DNA of 47,206 bases, from contig CAITGX010000005.1 of assembly GCA_903892045.1 (NCBI GenBank), positions 1-47,206 on the forward strand. Reading direction: 5' to 3'. This DNA comes from an uncultured Planctomycetota bacterium (GTDB lineage: Bacteria; Planctomycetota; UBA1135; GCA-002686595). The position numbers and the translations under genes were made by a program. This document shows positions 1 to 10,879 of this stretch, piece by piece (position 1 is the first letter of the stretch; every line of letters starts with the position of its first letter). The notes below the pieces were generated by a model. That model saw only the letters and a list, made by a program, of their open reading frames with translations, did not search any database and was not told where the DNA came from.

Positions 1-1
1 C

Positions 2-1602
<1,601 letters not shown>

Positions 1603-1609
<7 letters not shown>

Positions 1610-2949
1610 CGCTTGGGATCGAGGCCGAGCCGCTCTCGCAGCGTCTCGACTGCCGGGGCGAACTGCCGCTCCGCGATCCGCAGCCGCGTGCTCGCGTCGC
1701 GCTCGACCGAGGGCTTGCCGTAGCGCCCGAGCGAGCGAATGCCGTCGGGGTCCTGTCCCCCAGAGTTCGTGCGGCGGTGGCACAGCGCGCACTGCGCGAA
1801 GTACGTCGTGCGCTTGGGCGAACCGTACTCGAGGAACAGTCCCTGCGCCGTATCGGGCACGAAGCGGAAGCGCGGCCCGTCGCCGAGCACGGCACCCGCG
1901 CGCGACAGCAAGTAGATCCAGTGACTCAAGCCATCGCGCGAGCTGCCGTTGTCCGGATGCAGCTCGGCCGCGCCGGTGATGCGCCGCACGCGCACTTCGT
2001 CGACCACGTTCGTGGCAAAGGGCTCCAGCGCGTCGTCGAGCACGACGAGGCTGAGCACGAGCGCCGCCTCCGTGCCCAGCGCGAGCTTCGGAGTCGTGGC
2101 CTCGTCGACGGCGACTGCGGAGCGCTCGACGAGCTTGTCCGTCTCCTGCGGCGTGCCCGCGCGCACGAACACGCGCGCAGCGCGCAGCTGGTTCGTCGCG
2201 TGGAAGAGCTCCTTCTCGTCGCGGGCAATCTCGCGCCAGGCCCCGCGGGGACCGTCGAGCAGTCCGGTCGGCACGTAGGGCAGCGCGCGATCCACGCCGT
2301 CGCCGGTCGGAACGAGAGACTCGGTACCCGCATCGAGCCGCTCGAGCACGTGTCGCGGCAGCGCGAGCGCGCGCACGGCCTGCGCGAGCGCGACGAGCGT
2401 CTCGGGCTCCGCTGCGGGCCGTCCGGTCTCCTTGCAGGCACGCTCCAGCCGCCACCACACCGACAGCACGTCCCACTGCAGCAGCGCGCGCGGAAGAGGC
2501 GAGCGCAAGGCCTCCATCGCCTCGACTTCCTCGCGCGTGTCGACGAGCGCCAGGAGCTCGCGCAGTGCCGCGCCGCGGTCGCGGTCGATCAGGAAGACGG
2601 GTGAGATGCGCACGTCGCCGCCGAACAGCGCGAGGTCCTTGTCCGTGATGTCCGTGTCCTTGCGGTGGCGGAAGTACCAGCGTCCGGTGAAGAACTCGGC
2701 GTCGGCGAGCTTCTCGCGCTCGCGCTCGTCGGGCAGGCTCGCGCCGATCTCGGTCGGCAGCACGTGCGCCGTGAAGAGCAGTGCGTGGAGGCGATTGAGC
2801 GGATGCTCGGGCTCGCGCGCGTACATGGGGCGCGGGGCCGCGTCGATGGGCAGGCCTTCCGCGGCATGTCCCACGGGATGAACGGACTGTGCACGCGCCA
2901 GCGAGGCGAGCGCGAGGAACAGCGGCGCGAGCAGCGAGCGGGGCCTCAT
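1603..2949 (-). CDS. Secreted protein with one c-type heme motif
   Basis: 448 residues, beginning with a typical signal peptide (MRPRSLLAPLFLALASLARA, cleavage expected near residue 20), which fixes the ATG at 2949 rather than the longer open frame. I do not recognise the family. The N-terminal two thirds is rich in charged helices. Near the C-terminus a single CxxCH motif (CALCH) lies in a stretch reading YFAQCALCHRRTNSGG, as in multi-domain c-type cytochromes; no second CxxCH is visible. A distal Met ligand cannot be assigned confidently. It probably sits in the periplasm and carries one covalent heme, perhaps as an electron-transfer or sensor protein. It is convergent with the ggt gene, with a 7-base overlap of the stops. 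The coding call is strong; the function is open. Confidence 0.75.
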
Positions 2950-2959
2950 GCCCCCCGTT

Positions 2960-3343
2960 CTAGCACGCGCGCGCGACTTGCGCCGGACCCACCACGCGCA
3001 GCCTCGCCACGAGCAGGGCAGCCAGCGCCGCGCACGAGAGCAAGAGCGCGATGTCCGCAGGCTCGAGCGGCCTCGTGGCCAAGGTCGCGGTGACGCCGAG
3101 CGCGAGGCCGAGCCACGCGACACGACGCACGTGCGGCCGAATTCCGCGGTGCTGTTCCCAGTCCGCGAGCACCGGCCCGATCCAGCGCAACTTGTGCAGC
3201 CGGGCCGCGAGGCGCGGTGAGCTGCGCGCGAAGCACCAGCTTGCGAGCAGCGCGAACGGCGTCGCCGGCAAGAGCGGCAGCACGAGGCCCGCAAAGGCGA
3301 GCGCGGTCGCGAGGCTTCCGAGCAGGAAGTGCAGGGTGCGCAT
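2960..3343 (-). CDS. DUF454 (YbaN-like) inner membrane protein
   Basis: 127 residues. The start MRTLHFLLGSLATALAF and the following LPLLPATPFALLASWCFARSSPR match the DUF454/YbaN family, whose small members have two to four membrane segments and unknown biochemical function. Hydrophobic stretches are visible near residues 7-35, 75-90 and 95-112. A characteristic mid-section (HKLRWIGPVLADWEQHRGI) contains the conserved Trp and the basic loop. The gene ends 10 bases before the start of the one-heme protein gene on the same strand, so the two may be co-transcribed. Family recognition is good; no function is claimed. Confidence 0.82.
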   Translation of the reverse strand: MRTLHFLLGSLATALAFAGLVLPLLPATPFALLASWCFARSSPRLAARLHKLRWIGPVLADWEQHRGIRPHVRRVAWLGLALGVTATLATRPLEPADIALLLSCAALAALLVARLRVVGPAQVARAC

Positions 3344-3503
3344 GGCTCGAGGGAGGGTCGTCGGGTTCGATCGTGAGTTCCGAGGGCCGCGGGGCGGTCC
3401 CGCGCGAGATGCTGCCGCGTGCTGGGGTCGGGCAACGCTCTCGCGTGGGACCACCCGGACATGCGGCGCTCGCAGGTGCGCCGCACGTCGCGGTGAAAGA
3501 GGG

Positions 3504-3531
3504 CGCCGCGCAGGCGTGAGCCTGCGCGGCG
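3504..3531 (-). terminator. Hairpin downstream of the chemoreceptor gene
   Basis: A perfect 12-bp GC-rich stem (CGCCGCGCAGGC and its complement) closes a 4-base loop, about 35 bases past the stop of the minus-strand chemoreceptor. On the minus strand the hairpin is followed by a short pyrimidine run (CCCTCTTT). This suits an intrinsic terminator, although the T-tract is poor. The interval 3344-3565 holds no gene. Confidence 0.5.
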
Positions 3532-3565
3532 TTCCTGAAGCCGGCGCTCTCGCGCCCCGCCGGCC

Positions 3566-5341
3566 TCAGATCTTGAACTTGACCACCAGCTCGTGCAGGC
3601 CCGCGGCCATGCGCGCCAGCTCGGTCGCCGCGCGCTGCGCGTCGCTCGCGCCGGTCGCCGTGCTCGCCGCCGCCGTGGAGACCGCGCCGATGTTGGTCAC
3701 GATCTCGTTGGCACCGCGCGCCGTCTCGGCGACGTTGCGCGCCATCTCCTGGGTCGTCGCGCTCTGTTCCTGCACGGCGCCGGCGATGGTGGTCTGCGTC
3801 TGGTGGATGTCGTGGATGATCTTGTCGATGCGACCGATGGCGTCGACCGCGTTGCGCGTGTCGCCCTGGATGGCTTCGATGCGGCGACCGATGTCCTCGG
3901 TGGCCTTGGCGGTCTCCTTGGCGAGTTCCTTGACCTCGTGGGCGACCACCGCGAAGCCGCGGCCGGCCTCGCCAGCGCGCGCCGCCTCGATCGTGGCGTT
4001 GAGGGCGAGCAGGTTGGTCTGCTGCGCGATGCCCGTGATCACCTTGATGACCTGACCGATCTCGGCCGACGAGGTGCCGAGCTTCGACACGGTCGTGTTG
4101 GTGACCTGCGCGACGTCGACGGCCTCGCTGGCGACCTTCGAGGCACGCTCCGCGGAGGCAGCGATTTCCTTGATGCTCGCCGTCATCTCCTCGGTGCCGG
4201 CGGCGACGACCTGCGTGTTGTGGCTCACGCGCGTCGAGGCCTCGGTGACGACCTTGGACTGCACCGAGGTCTCTTCCGCGTTGGCGCCCATCTGGCTCGA
4301 GACCGAGGTGAGCTCCTCGGCCGCGCTGGAGAGCGCGTTCGAGACGTCGGCGATCTGCGAGATCGAGGCGCGCAGCTCGGAGAGCAGGCGCGCGAGGCCC
4401 TTGCCCATCTGGCCGATGGCGTCGTCGCCGGTGACCGGCACCTTCTGGGTGAGGTCGCCCGCAGCCGCCGCGTTGACCGTGGCGAGCATCGCGTCGACCT
4501 TGTTGCGCAGCTCCTCGGCCTGAGCGCGCTCGCGCTCCGTGGCCTCGCGGACCTTGCGCTCGTTGGCGAGCTTCTCGGTGATCACCTCCCAGGTGACCAT
4601 CGCGCCGATGTACTCGCCCTTGCTGCCGAGCATGGCCGAGACGTTGAGCTGCAGCGTCTCCGAGGCGAGCTGGATCTGGGCGGAGTGCGGCAGGTTGCGC
4701 TTGTCGCCGAGCAGGCGGCGCTGGTGGCTCGGGTTCTTGTGGAAGATGTCGATCGACTGGCCGACGAGATCGCGTGCCTTGATCGGCAGCAGGTGCTCGA
4801 TGGACTTCAGGGTCTCGATCGACTTCGGGTTGGCGTACGTGATCTTGAAGTCGAGATCCGCGCACATGACGTTGATCGGCATGTTCTCGATCATCGAGGT
4901 CGTGCGGGCGATGTCGGCTTCCTTGCGGAGCTTGTCGGTGATCACTTCCCACGTGACCATCATTCCGACGTAGGTGCCGGCGTCGTCGCGCATCGCGGTG
5001 ACCAGCAGGTCGAGCGACTCCTGCCCGAGCTGGATCGTCGCGCGGTGCGGCAGGTTCGCCGGGTTCGCGAGCAGCTTGCGCTGGTGCGCGGGGTTCTTGT
5101 GGAAGATGTCGATCGACTGCCCGACGATGTCATCCGGCGCGATCGGGAGCAGGTGGCGGATCGAGCGCAGCGTCTCGAGCGACTTCGGGTTGACGTAGGT
5201 GATCTTGAAGTCGCGGTCGGCGCACATGATGTTGACCGGCGCGTTCTCGATCATGGCGCGCATGCGCGCCGCGTCGGCGGCAGCGGTTTCCTGGCGGGCC
5301 GAGGTGGCGAGGGACGGTGCGGCGTCGATGGGGTTCTGCAT
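3566..5341 (-). CDS. Soluble methyl-accepting chemotaxis protein, tandem PAS
   Basis: A cytoplasmic chemoreceptor of about 590 residues. Two consecutive PAS domains (about residues 25-140 and 145-262) are near-duplicates of each other: each has MIEN-P-N-MCAD-DFKITY-NPKS-ETL, then [17 protein letters not shown], and ends with VTWEVIT-KL. A HAMP-like segment (around [22 protein letters not shown]) leads into a long methyl-accepting coiled coil. Its hairpin tip is clear: [20 protein letters not shown] followed by [17 protein letters not shown], which contacts CheA/CheW. There is no transmembrane segment and no C-terminal NWETF tether. The start is uncertain: ATG at 5341 is chosen because the 22 residues added by the ATG at 5407 are Pro-rich and unlike the family; a strong AAAGGAGGGG lies too far upstream of either. 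No che genes are nearby. Confidence 0.9.
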   Translation of the reverse strand: MQNPIDAAPSLATSARQETAAADAARMRAMIENAPVNIMCADRDFKITYVNPKSLETLRSIRHLLPIAPDDIVGQSIDIFHKNPAHQRKLLANPANLPHRATIQLGQESLDLLVTAMRDDAGTYVGMMVTWEVITDKLRKEADIARTTSMIENMPINVMCADLDFKITYANPKSIETLKSIEHLLPIKARDLVGQSIDIFHKNPSHQRRLLGDKRNLPHSAQIQLASETLQLNVSAMLGSKGEYIGAMVTWEVITEKLANERKVREATERERAQAEELRNKVDAMLATVNAAAAGDLTQKVPVTGDDAIGQMGKGLARLLSELRASISQIADVSNALSSAAEELTSVSSQMGANAEETSVQSKVVTEASTRVSHNTQVVAAGTEEMTASIKEIAASAERASKVASEAVDVAQVTNTTVSKLGTSSAEIGQVIKVITGIAQQTNLLALNATIEAARAGEAGRGFAVVAHEVKELAKETAKATEDIGRRIEAIQGDTRNAVDAIGRIDKIIHDIHQTQTTIAGAVQEQSATTQEMARNVAETARGANEIVTNIGAVSTAAASTATGASDAQRAATELARMAAGLHELVVKFKI

Positions 5342-5630
5342 GGGGCGAGGGCGCTGGTTCGGGCTCGTCGAGGGAGGAGTCGGGTACTTCCGGCCGAACG
5401 CGCCCATCCGCCGTGCGGGTGAACTCGCGTCCGATCGTCTCCCCTCCTTTCGTGGCGACCACGTTTCAGACTTGAGACATTTCGGAACATCCGAATCGTC
5501 CGCGCGCCTGTCGGGCGATGGGGAAATTTCCGCGCTTCGGCCCCGAAGCGTCGCCCGATTTGTCCATCTGCGCCCTAGATCAGGCTTGCCGGCCCGAACA
5601 TGACGTCAACTGTCGATTGCGTGGACGGTT

Positions 5631-6281
5631 CTACTCGCCCAGCAGCCGATCGGTGCGCGTCTCGATCGTGGCACGCTTGACCATCAACCGGCCCTCCGCG
5701 AGGGCGGACGCGATCCGGGGCCGACGGAGAAACTCCTCGACCCGCACCTCGCGCTCGTCGACCGCAGCTGCAAGGGCCGGGAACTCCCCCCGGGCCTCGG
5801 GGTTCGCGGCCGTCTTCTCGGCGGCGCAGTCCGAGTGGGTCGTGAGCACGACGAGCTTCACCCCGTTGCGGACCGCGAGCTCGAGCATCTCCTGCTCGCG
5901 CTCGCTCATCACCGAGCCCGCCGTGCGGATCACGTAGTAGTAGTGACGCGTGTCGCCGACGAGCTCGTTGGTGTCGATGCGCGAGTCCATGCACACGACG
6001 AGAGCCACGAGTGGATGGTGCGGGGTGCGCGGGAAGCGGCCGCGCATGGCCGCCGCGCGCTGGTTCTGCTCGAGGACTTCCTGCCAGACGCGCTCCGGGG
6101 TGAGCTCGCTGCGGTGATCGAAGTCGTAGGCCTCGATCGGGTCCTGCAGCCCGTAGCCGGCGTCGACGAGCGCTCCGCCCGCCATGAAGCGCGCCTCCCG
6201 CCCCCAGACGGTCCAGCGCGAGAATCCGTAGGCGATGATGGCCAGCGCGACCACGAGCACGACGAGCAACAGGCGCTTCAT
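5631..6281 (-). CDS. Membrane-anchored beta-class carbonic anhydrase
   Basis: 216 residues. Beta-carbonic anhydrases are zinc enzymes that interconvert CO2 and bicarbonate. The zinc ligands are visible as Cys97 (in CMDSR), His149 and Cys152 (in HSDC), and the Asp99-Arg101 dyad that gates the zinc site is present. The RTAGSV segment after the first ligand is also typical. The residues after the last ligand (AAEK) differ from the common G-M. A hydrophobic stretch at residues 4-20 acts as an uncleaved anchor or signal peptide, placing the catalytic domain outside the inner membrane, whereas most bacterial beta enzymes are cytoplasmic. The start at 6281 is supported by a GAGGAG ribosome site 8 bases upstream; the longer frame to 6371 is not needed. 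Confidence 0.85.
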   Translation of the reverse strand: MKRLLLVVLVVALAIIAYGFSRWTVWGREARFMAGGALVDAGYGLQDPIEAYDFDHRSELTPERVWQEVLEQNQRAAAMRGRFPRTPHHPLVALVVCMDSRIDTNELVGDTRHYYYVIRTAGSVMSEREQEMLELAVRNGVKLVVLTTHSDCAAEKTAANPEARGEFPALAAAVDEREVRVEEFLRRPRIASALAEGRLMVKRATIETRTDRLLGE

Positions 6282-6530
6282 GGGAACTCTCCTCGATGGG
6301 GAGGCCGGGAGCCCCTCCGAGCTCGATCCCAGCGCACCCGCGCTGCTCGGGAAACGCGGACATGTGCGCACCTCGCACGGTCCAACTTCGCAGTCTCTCC
6401 GGTAGGTGAGCTACGAGGCGGTGACACCAATCCGACCCGAGGCCGCGATGGAGCACGGATTCCGGCGCTGGAACACGGCTTGCTAAGGTCGCGTCCCAAG
6501 AGCCCCTCACCCCCGTCGAGCCTCCCCAGC

Positions 6531-7973
6531 ATGCGCCCCGGCTTCCTGCTTCTCCTGCCAACCGCCCTTGCCCCGCTCGCCGCTGCCCAGTCGGCCGCCC
6601 CTTCGGCCACCCCGCCCCGTGCGACGGACAGCCCGGCCTCGAGCAAGCTTGAGCCTTGGCGACTCAAGACCGCGCTCGACCTGCCCGCGTGGCTCACCCT
6701 CTCCGGCACCCAGCGCACGCGCTTCGAGTACCTCGACGGCCAGTTCCGAGCCGACAGCGCCTCGAAGACCTACGACGACAGCGACCACCTCTTCGCGCTG
6801 CGCACGACCCTGCGCGCCGACGTGCGACTCGAGAGCTTCCTCGCCACCGCTGAGCTGATGGACGCGCGCCAGTACGAGGCCGACGCGGGCTCGGCGCTCG
6901 ACACGACCACGGTGGATGCGGCCGAGTTCGTGCAGGCCTTCGCCGGCTACGAGGGCAAGGGCCTCGTGCGCGACGGCGACCGAACCACGGCCATCGTCGG
7001 TCGCCACACGATGGACCTTGGCAACCGTCGCCTCGTGGCGCGCAACGACTTCCGCAACACCACGAACAACTTCGACGGCCTCAACGTGCTCTGGGAGGGC
7101 GCGTCGAAGAGCTCCCTGCGAGCCTTCTACACGCTGCCGGTGCGGCGGCTGCCGACGGACGAGACGAGCCTGCTCGACAACGACGTCGAGCTCGACGAGA
7201 GCAACCGCCACGTCCAGTTCTGGGGCCTCTACGGGACCCTCGCGGAGCTCTTCCCCAAGGTGCAGGCGGAGCTGTACTGGCTCGAGCTCGACGAGCAGGA
7301 CTCCGCCGGCCTCGCGACCGCCGACCGCGACCTGACCACGCTCGGCCTGCGCTCCCTGCGCAAGCCTGCCAAGGGCGAGTTCGACTTCGAGCTCGAGAGC
7401 GCGTGGCAGTTCGGCAGCTCGCACTCGAACACGACCTCGGCCACCGAGCTCGACCACGACGCGCGCTTCCACCACCTCGAGGCGGGCTACACCTTCGACG
7501 CCAGCTGGAAGCCGCGCCTCGCGCTGCAATACGACCTCGCCACGGGGGACGACAGCCCGACGGACGGCGAGAACAACCGCTTCGACACGCTCTTCGGCGC
7601 CCGGCGCTGGGAGTTCGGTCCGACTGGCATCTTCGGCGCCATCGCGCGCTCGAACGTCAGCGCGCCGGGCTGGCGCGTCACCGCCAACCCCACGGATGCG
7701 CTCGACCTGATGGTCGCGCACCGCTTCGCGTACCTCGAGTCCGACACGGACGCCTACACGCCGGGCAACGTGCGCGATCCCTCGGGAAACTCGGGCGACG
7801 AGGTGGGCCAGCTGGTCGAGCTCCGCGCACGCTGGAGCGTGCTGCCGGGCAACTTCAGCCTCGACTTTGGCGTCGCGCACCTGTTCGCGGGCGAGTTCCT
7901 CGACAACGCGCCGAACGCGACGGGCAACGGTGACACCAACTACGTCTACCTGCAGACGCTGCTCTCGTTCTGA
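6531..7973 (+). CDS. AlgE-like outer membrane porin (alginate export family)
   Basis: 480 residues with a signal peptide (MRPGFLLLLPTALAPLAAAQ). The body is a beta-barrel: many alternating amphipathic strands ending in an aromatic C-terminal residue (LLSF), as expected for BAM recognition. Family hallmarks are WLTLSGTQRTRFEY near the start, the AELMDAR turn, VDAAEFVQAF, and the block GRHTMDLGNRRLVARNDFRN followed by FDGLNVL, which matches the alginate-export family (AlgE-like, PF13372). In that family AlgE exports alginate, but most members are uncharacterised porins; no alginate genes are nearby, so the substrate is unknown. The ATG at 6531 is chosen because it begins the signal peptide; the open frame extends further upstream without homology. 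Confidence 0.85.
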   Translation: MRPGFLLLLPTALAPLAAAQSAAPSATPPRATDSPASSKLEPWRLKTALDLPAWLTLSGTQRTRFEYLDGQFRADSASKTYDDSDHLFALRTTLRADVRLESFLATAELMDARQYEADAGSALDTTTVDAAEFVQAFAGYEGKGLVRDGDRTTAIVGRHTMDLGNRRLVARNDFRNTTNNFDGLNVLWEGASKSSLRAFYTLPVRRLPTDETSLLDNDVELDESNRHVQFWGLYGTLAELFPKVQAELYWLELDEQDSAGLATADRDLTTLGLRSLRKPAKGEFDFELESAWQFGSSHSNTTSATELDHDARFHHLEAGYTFDASWKPRLALQYDLATGDDSPTDGENNRFDTLFGARRWEFGPTGIFGAIARSNVSAPGWRVTANPTDALDLMVAHRFAYLESDTDAYTPGNVRDPSGNSGDEVGQLVELRARWSVLPGNFSLDFGVAHLFAGEFLDNAPNATGNGDTNYVYLQTLLSF

Positions 7974-7988
7974 GAGCGTCGCGGCGGC

Positions 7989-9518
7989 TCAGGGCCCCGT
8001 GGGCACGACCTCGTCGTAGGCGAGGCCGAGCACGGCGCGGTAGTCCGCAAGCGCGGTGAAGTACTCGCGCTGGGAGTCGACCTCGCTCGCCAGCGCAGCC
8101 GCGGTCTGCTGCTCGCGCAAGTTGACGCGGAACAGGTCGCTCTGGCCCTCGTCGAGCACGACGCGTTCCGCGTCCTCGAGCTGCAGCGCCAGCTCGGCAT
8201 TCTGGCGCGCGAGCCCGAGCCGCCGATAGGCCTGCACGAGCGCCGACGCGGCGTCCTGCACCTCGCTGCGGACCACGTCCTTGGCGTAGGCATTCTCGCG
8301 CGCGAGCTTGGCGAGCTTCGCCTCGAGCTCGAGGATCTTGCCGCGCGCGCGAGAGAGCTGCACGGGCACGGAGAACTTGAACAGGGCTTGCAGCTCGAAC
8401 GGGCTGCGATCGTCCTTCACGCCTGACTGCGCGCCGATGTCCTGGGACGCGAACATGCCGAGTTCGAGCGCCGGCAGGAGCTGGTTCTCGGACAGCTGCA
8501 GGTCGAGCTCGAGCTGCGTGCGCTCGAGCGCGAGAGCGCGCAGCTCCGGTCGCTGATCGAGCGCGAGAGCCACATCGCCTGGGATGAGCGTCGCCGCCGG
8601 GTCGCGCGCGGGCGGGAACGCGCCCGGCAGCAGCGCGTCGGCCGGCACTTGCGGCTCGCCGGCTTCGCTGCGCCAGTAGAGCGAGAGCAGGATGGCGGCC
8701 TCCTGCAGGTCGCGTTCGGCGCGCACGAGGCTCGCCTCGCGCTCGACGATCAAGCGCTGGTTGTCGATCAGGTTGATCGCGGCGATCTGGCCCTCCTCGA
8801 CGAGGATCCGCACCTGCTGCTGTCGACCCCTTGCAAGCTCGAGTTGCCGCTGCGCGACCGCGCGCTTGCGGCCGCTCGCCACCCACTTCCAGTAGGTCTG
8901 CGCCGCCTTGCGCGTCGCCTCGAGTCGCTTGCCGGTCACGATCGGCTCGGCCTGCTCCTCTCCGATGCGCGCTTGCCACAGCGCGACGCGTCGCGGGTCG
9001 ATCGAGAAGCCCTGCAATACAGGCACGAGCACGCCGAGACGGAACTCGCCGGCCTCGTCCGTGCGCGCGCCGTCGTCGTAGGACGCGAAGTCGCCGCGCC
9101 CGATGCGGTAGCCGCTGCTGACCGTCACGCCGAAGTCCTCGAGCGGCTGCTCGAGCGTGAAGTCCCCGCGCTGATTCTCGTAGTAGCCTTCCACGCCGAG
9201 CTTGCCCTGAGCACCGAGCCGCGTGTCGAAGCCGCCGCGCGCCGCGAGCACGCGACCACGGGCAATCTCGAACTCCTCCAGCGCAGCGAGCACGAGCGGG
9301 AAGTGCGTCTCGACAGAGCCGAGCAGTATGTCGAGCTCGAGCGCCGAGCCTTGGCTCACCGGCGCGGCCCCGAGCACGGGCACGGAGGGCGCTGGTTCCG
9401 GACGCAGGCGCTCGATGACCGACGAGGCCGGCGGCAAGGGCAGCGAGCGACGCGGCGGTGGCGCGGACTGACACGCGCTGGCGCAGCAAGCCAGCCCGAG
9501 AAGCAAGCGGACGTGCAT
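7989..9518 (-). CDS. TolC-family outer membrane efflux protein
   Basis: 509 residues. It begins with a signal peptide and a lipobox-like ASAC at residues 13-16, so it may be a lipoprotein. The rest is the TolC/OEP pattern: two long alpha-helical hairpins separated by beta segments, with repeated heptads (RKRAVAQRQLELARGRQQQ) and the conserved RPELRALALERTQLELDLQL after the midpoint. TolC proteins form the outer-membrane duct of tripartite exporters. Its ATG overlaps the stop of the HlyD gene by one base (TGATG), making it the last gene of the operon HTH-ABC-HlyD-TolC. It therefore very likely works with the adaptor and the ABC protein upstream. Confidence 0.9.
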   Translation of the reverse strand: MHVRLLLGLACCASACQSAPPPRRSLPLPPASSVIERLRPEPAPSVPVLGAAPVSQGSALELDILLGSVETHFPLVLAALEEFEIARGRVLAARGGFDTRLGAQGKLGVEGYYENQRGDFTLEQPLEDFGVTVSSGYRIGRGDFASYDDGARTDEAGEFRLGVLVPVLQGFSIDPRRVALWQARIGEEQAEPIVTGKRLEATRKAAQTYWKWVASGRKRAVAQRQLELARGRQQQVRILVEEGQIAAINLIDNQRLIVEREASLVRAERDLQEAAILLSLYWRSEAGEPQVPADALLPGAFPPARDPAATLIPGDVALALDQRPELRALALERTQLELDLQLSENQLLPALELGMFASQDIGAQSGVKDDRSPFELQALFKFSVPVQLSRARGKILELEAKLAKLARENAYAKDVVRSEVQDAASALVQAYRRLGLARQNAELALQLEDAERVVLDEGQSDLFRVNLREQQTAAALASEVDSQREYFTALADYRAVLGLAYDEVVPTGP

Positions 9519-10879
9519 CACTTCTTCTTCTCGCCGCCCTTGGACTTCGACTTGCCGCCGTCCTTGTCCGCAGCCTCGTCGGGAGCGCTGGCGATCGACG
9601 GCGGGAAGGCGTTCAACTGCCGCCACATCTCGTAGCCGAGGCTGACGTCCTCGAGCAGCACCCAGCCGGTCGCGCGCGCCCCTTGTCGCAAGTAGCGTCG
9701 GTCCGGCCAAGGTACATCGTCGGGGTCCGGCGAGACGAGCATGCGGAAGCGCCCATCGCCGCCGCCTTGAGCATCGACGAAACTGACGACGCCACCGAAC
9801 GTGCCGACGGCAACCGACGGCCAGCCAGCGAACTGAACGGCGGGCCAGCCCTCGAACTGCAGCCGGACCTTGCGACCGGGAGTGACGAGCGGCGCATCGT
9901 TGCCGCGCACCCACAGCTCGGTGGCGAGCCGCTCGGTGTCGGGGATCAGCTCGATCAGCGGATCGCCCTGCGATAGCAGGTCGGCCGAGTTCGCCGCGTG
10001 CACGCGCAATATGTATCCGTCACGCGGAGCCACGACGACCTGCGTCTTCTGGCGTTCGGCCTTGGTGCGCGCGTCGAGCAGATCCTTCTCCGCCACCTTC
10101 AGCTTCTGCACGGCTTCCTCGCGCGAGGAGCGTGTCGACTCGATCTTGGCGCGCTGCTCGGCAGCGATCTTGTCGACGCTCGCCATCTTGGCCTCCTCTT
10201 CAGCGCGCGCCTGGTTGACCTTCGCCTTGGCGGCTTCGACCTTGGCCTGCGCGGCGAGCGCATCGGCCTCCGCCTTCTCGAAGTCGAGCTTGCTCGCAAC
10301 ACCCTTGGTGAAGAGCGTCCACTTGCGTTCGCGATCGGTGCGCTTTTGCTCGCTCTCGGCTTCGTTGCCCACGAGATCTTGCTCGGCCGCGCGCACCTTC
10401 TGGATTGCATTGCGCAAGTCGGCCTCCGCCGACGACACCGCCGTCTCGCGCGCGTCCTCGAGGAACACGAGCTGCGCGTCGTACTGCAGCACCGACGAGT
10501 TCGCGGCTTCGACCTTGGCGAGCGCGAGCTGCACGCTCTGGTCGAGCCGCAACGTGAACTCGGGATCCTGGTCGGCGAGCTCCGCGAGCAAGTCGCCGCG
10601 CGCCACGCGTTGACCTTCTTGCACGTGCAGCTTGGCGAGCCGACCCGAAACCGGCGCGGGAAGGACCTGCGTGCGGTCGAGCGGCTCGAAGGCCGTGACG
10701 CGGCCTGCCCCCGAGATGTTCTGCCGCCAAGGCACGAGCAAGAGCACCGGCGGCAAGATCAGGAGAATCAGGAACACCCACAGCGCGAGCTTGCGCGTGC
10801 CGCGCGGCGGGCGCACGGAGCGCAGAGCCGGCAAGTCGAGCGGCTCGCTCACGGGAGCGACGGAATGCGTGGAACTCAT
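9518..10879 (-). CDS. HlyD-family periplasmic adaptor protein
   Basis: 453 residues. One N-terminal transmembrane helix (about residues 32-50, LALWVFLILLILPP) is followed by the two halves of a biotinyl-lipoyl-like domain (GRLAKLHVQEGQRVARGDLL and VVVAPRDGYILRVH) flanking a long alpha-helical hairpin of about 190 residues rich in Ala, Glu and Lys. A beta-barrel segment follows (ATELWVRGNDAPLVTPGRKV). The C-terminus is Lys/Gly-rich. Such adaptors bridge an inner-membrane transporter to TolC. The start has a GGAGG site 5 bases upstream and overlaps the stop of the ABC gene as ATGA. Family and operon role are clear; the cargo is unknown. Confidence 0.92.
   Translation of the reverse strand: MSSTHSVAPVSEPLDLPALRSVRPPRGTRKLALWVFLILLILPPVLLLVPWRQNISGAGRVTAFEPLDRTQVLPAPVSGRLAKLHVQEGQRVARGDLLAELADQDPEFTLRLDQSVQLALAKVEAANSSVLQYDAQLVFLEDARETAVSSAEADLRNAIQKVRAAEQDLVGNEAESEQKRTDRERKWTLFTKGVASKLDFEKAEADALAAQAKVEAAKAKVNQARAEEEAKMASVDKIAAEQRAKIESTRSSREEAVQKLKVAEKDLLDARTKAERQKTQVVVAPRDGYILRVHAANSADLLSQGDPLIELIPDTERLATELWVRGNDAPLVTPGRKVRLQFEGWPAVQFAGWPSVAVGTFGGVVSFVDAQGGGDGRFRMLVSPDPDDVPWPDRRYLRQGARATGWVLLEDVSLGYEMWRQLNAFPPSIASAPDEAADKDGGKSKSKGGEKKK

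Noticed and set aside
2946-4952. 668-residue minus-strand frame and 3593-5422 plus-strand frame across the chemoreceptor
   Set aside because: Both are shadows of the chemoreceptor gene in other frames, with repetitive Arg/Asp-rich content.
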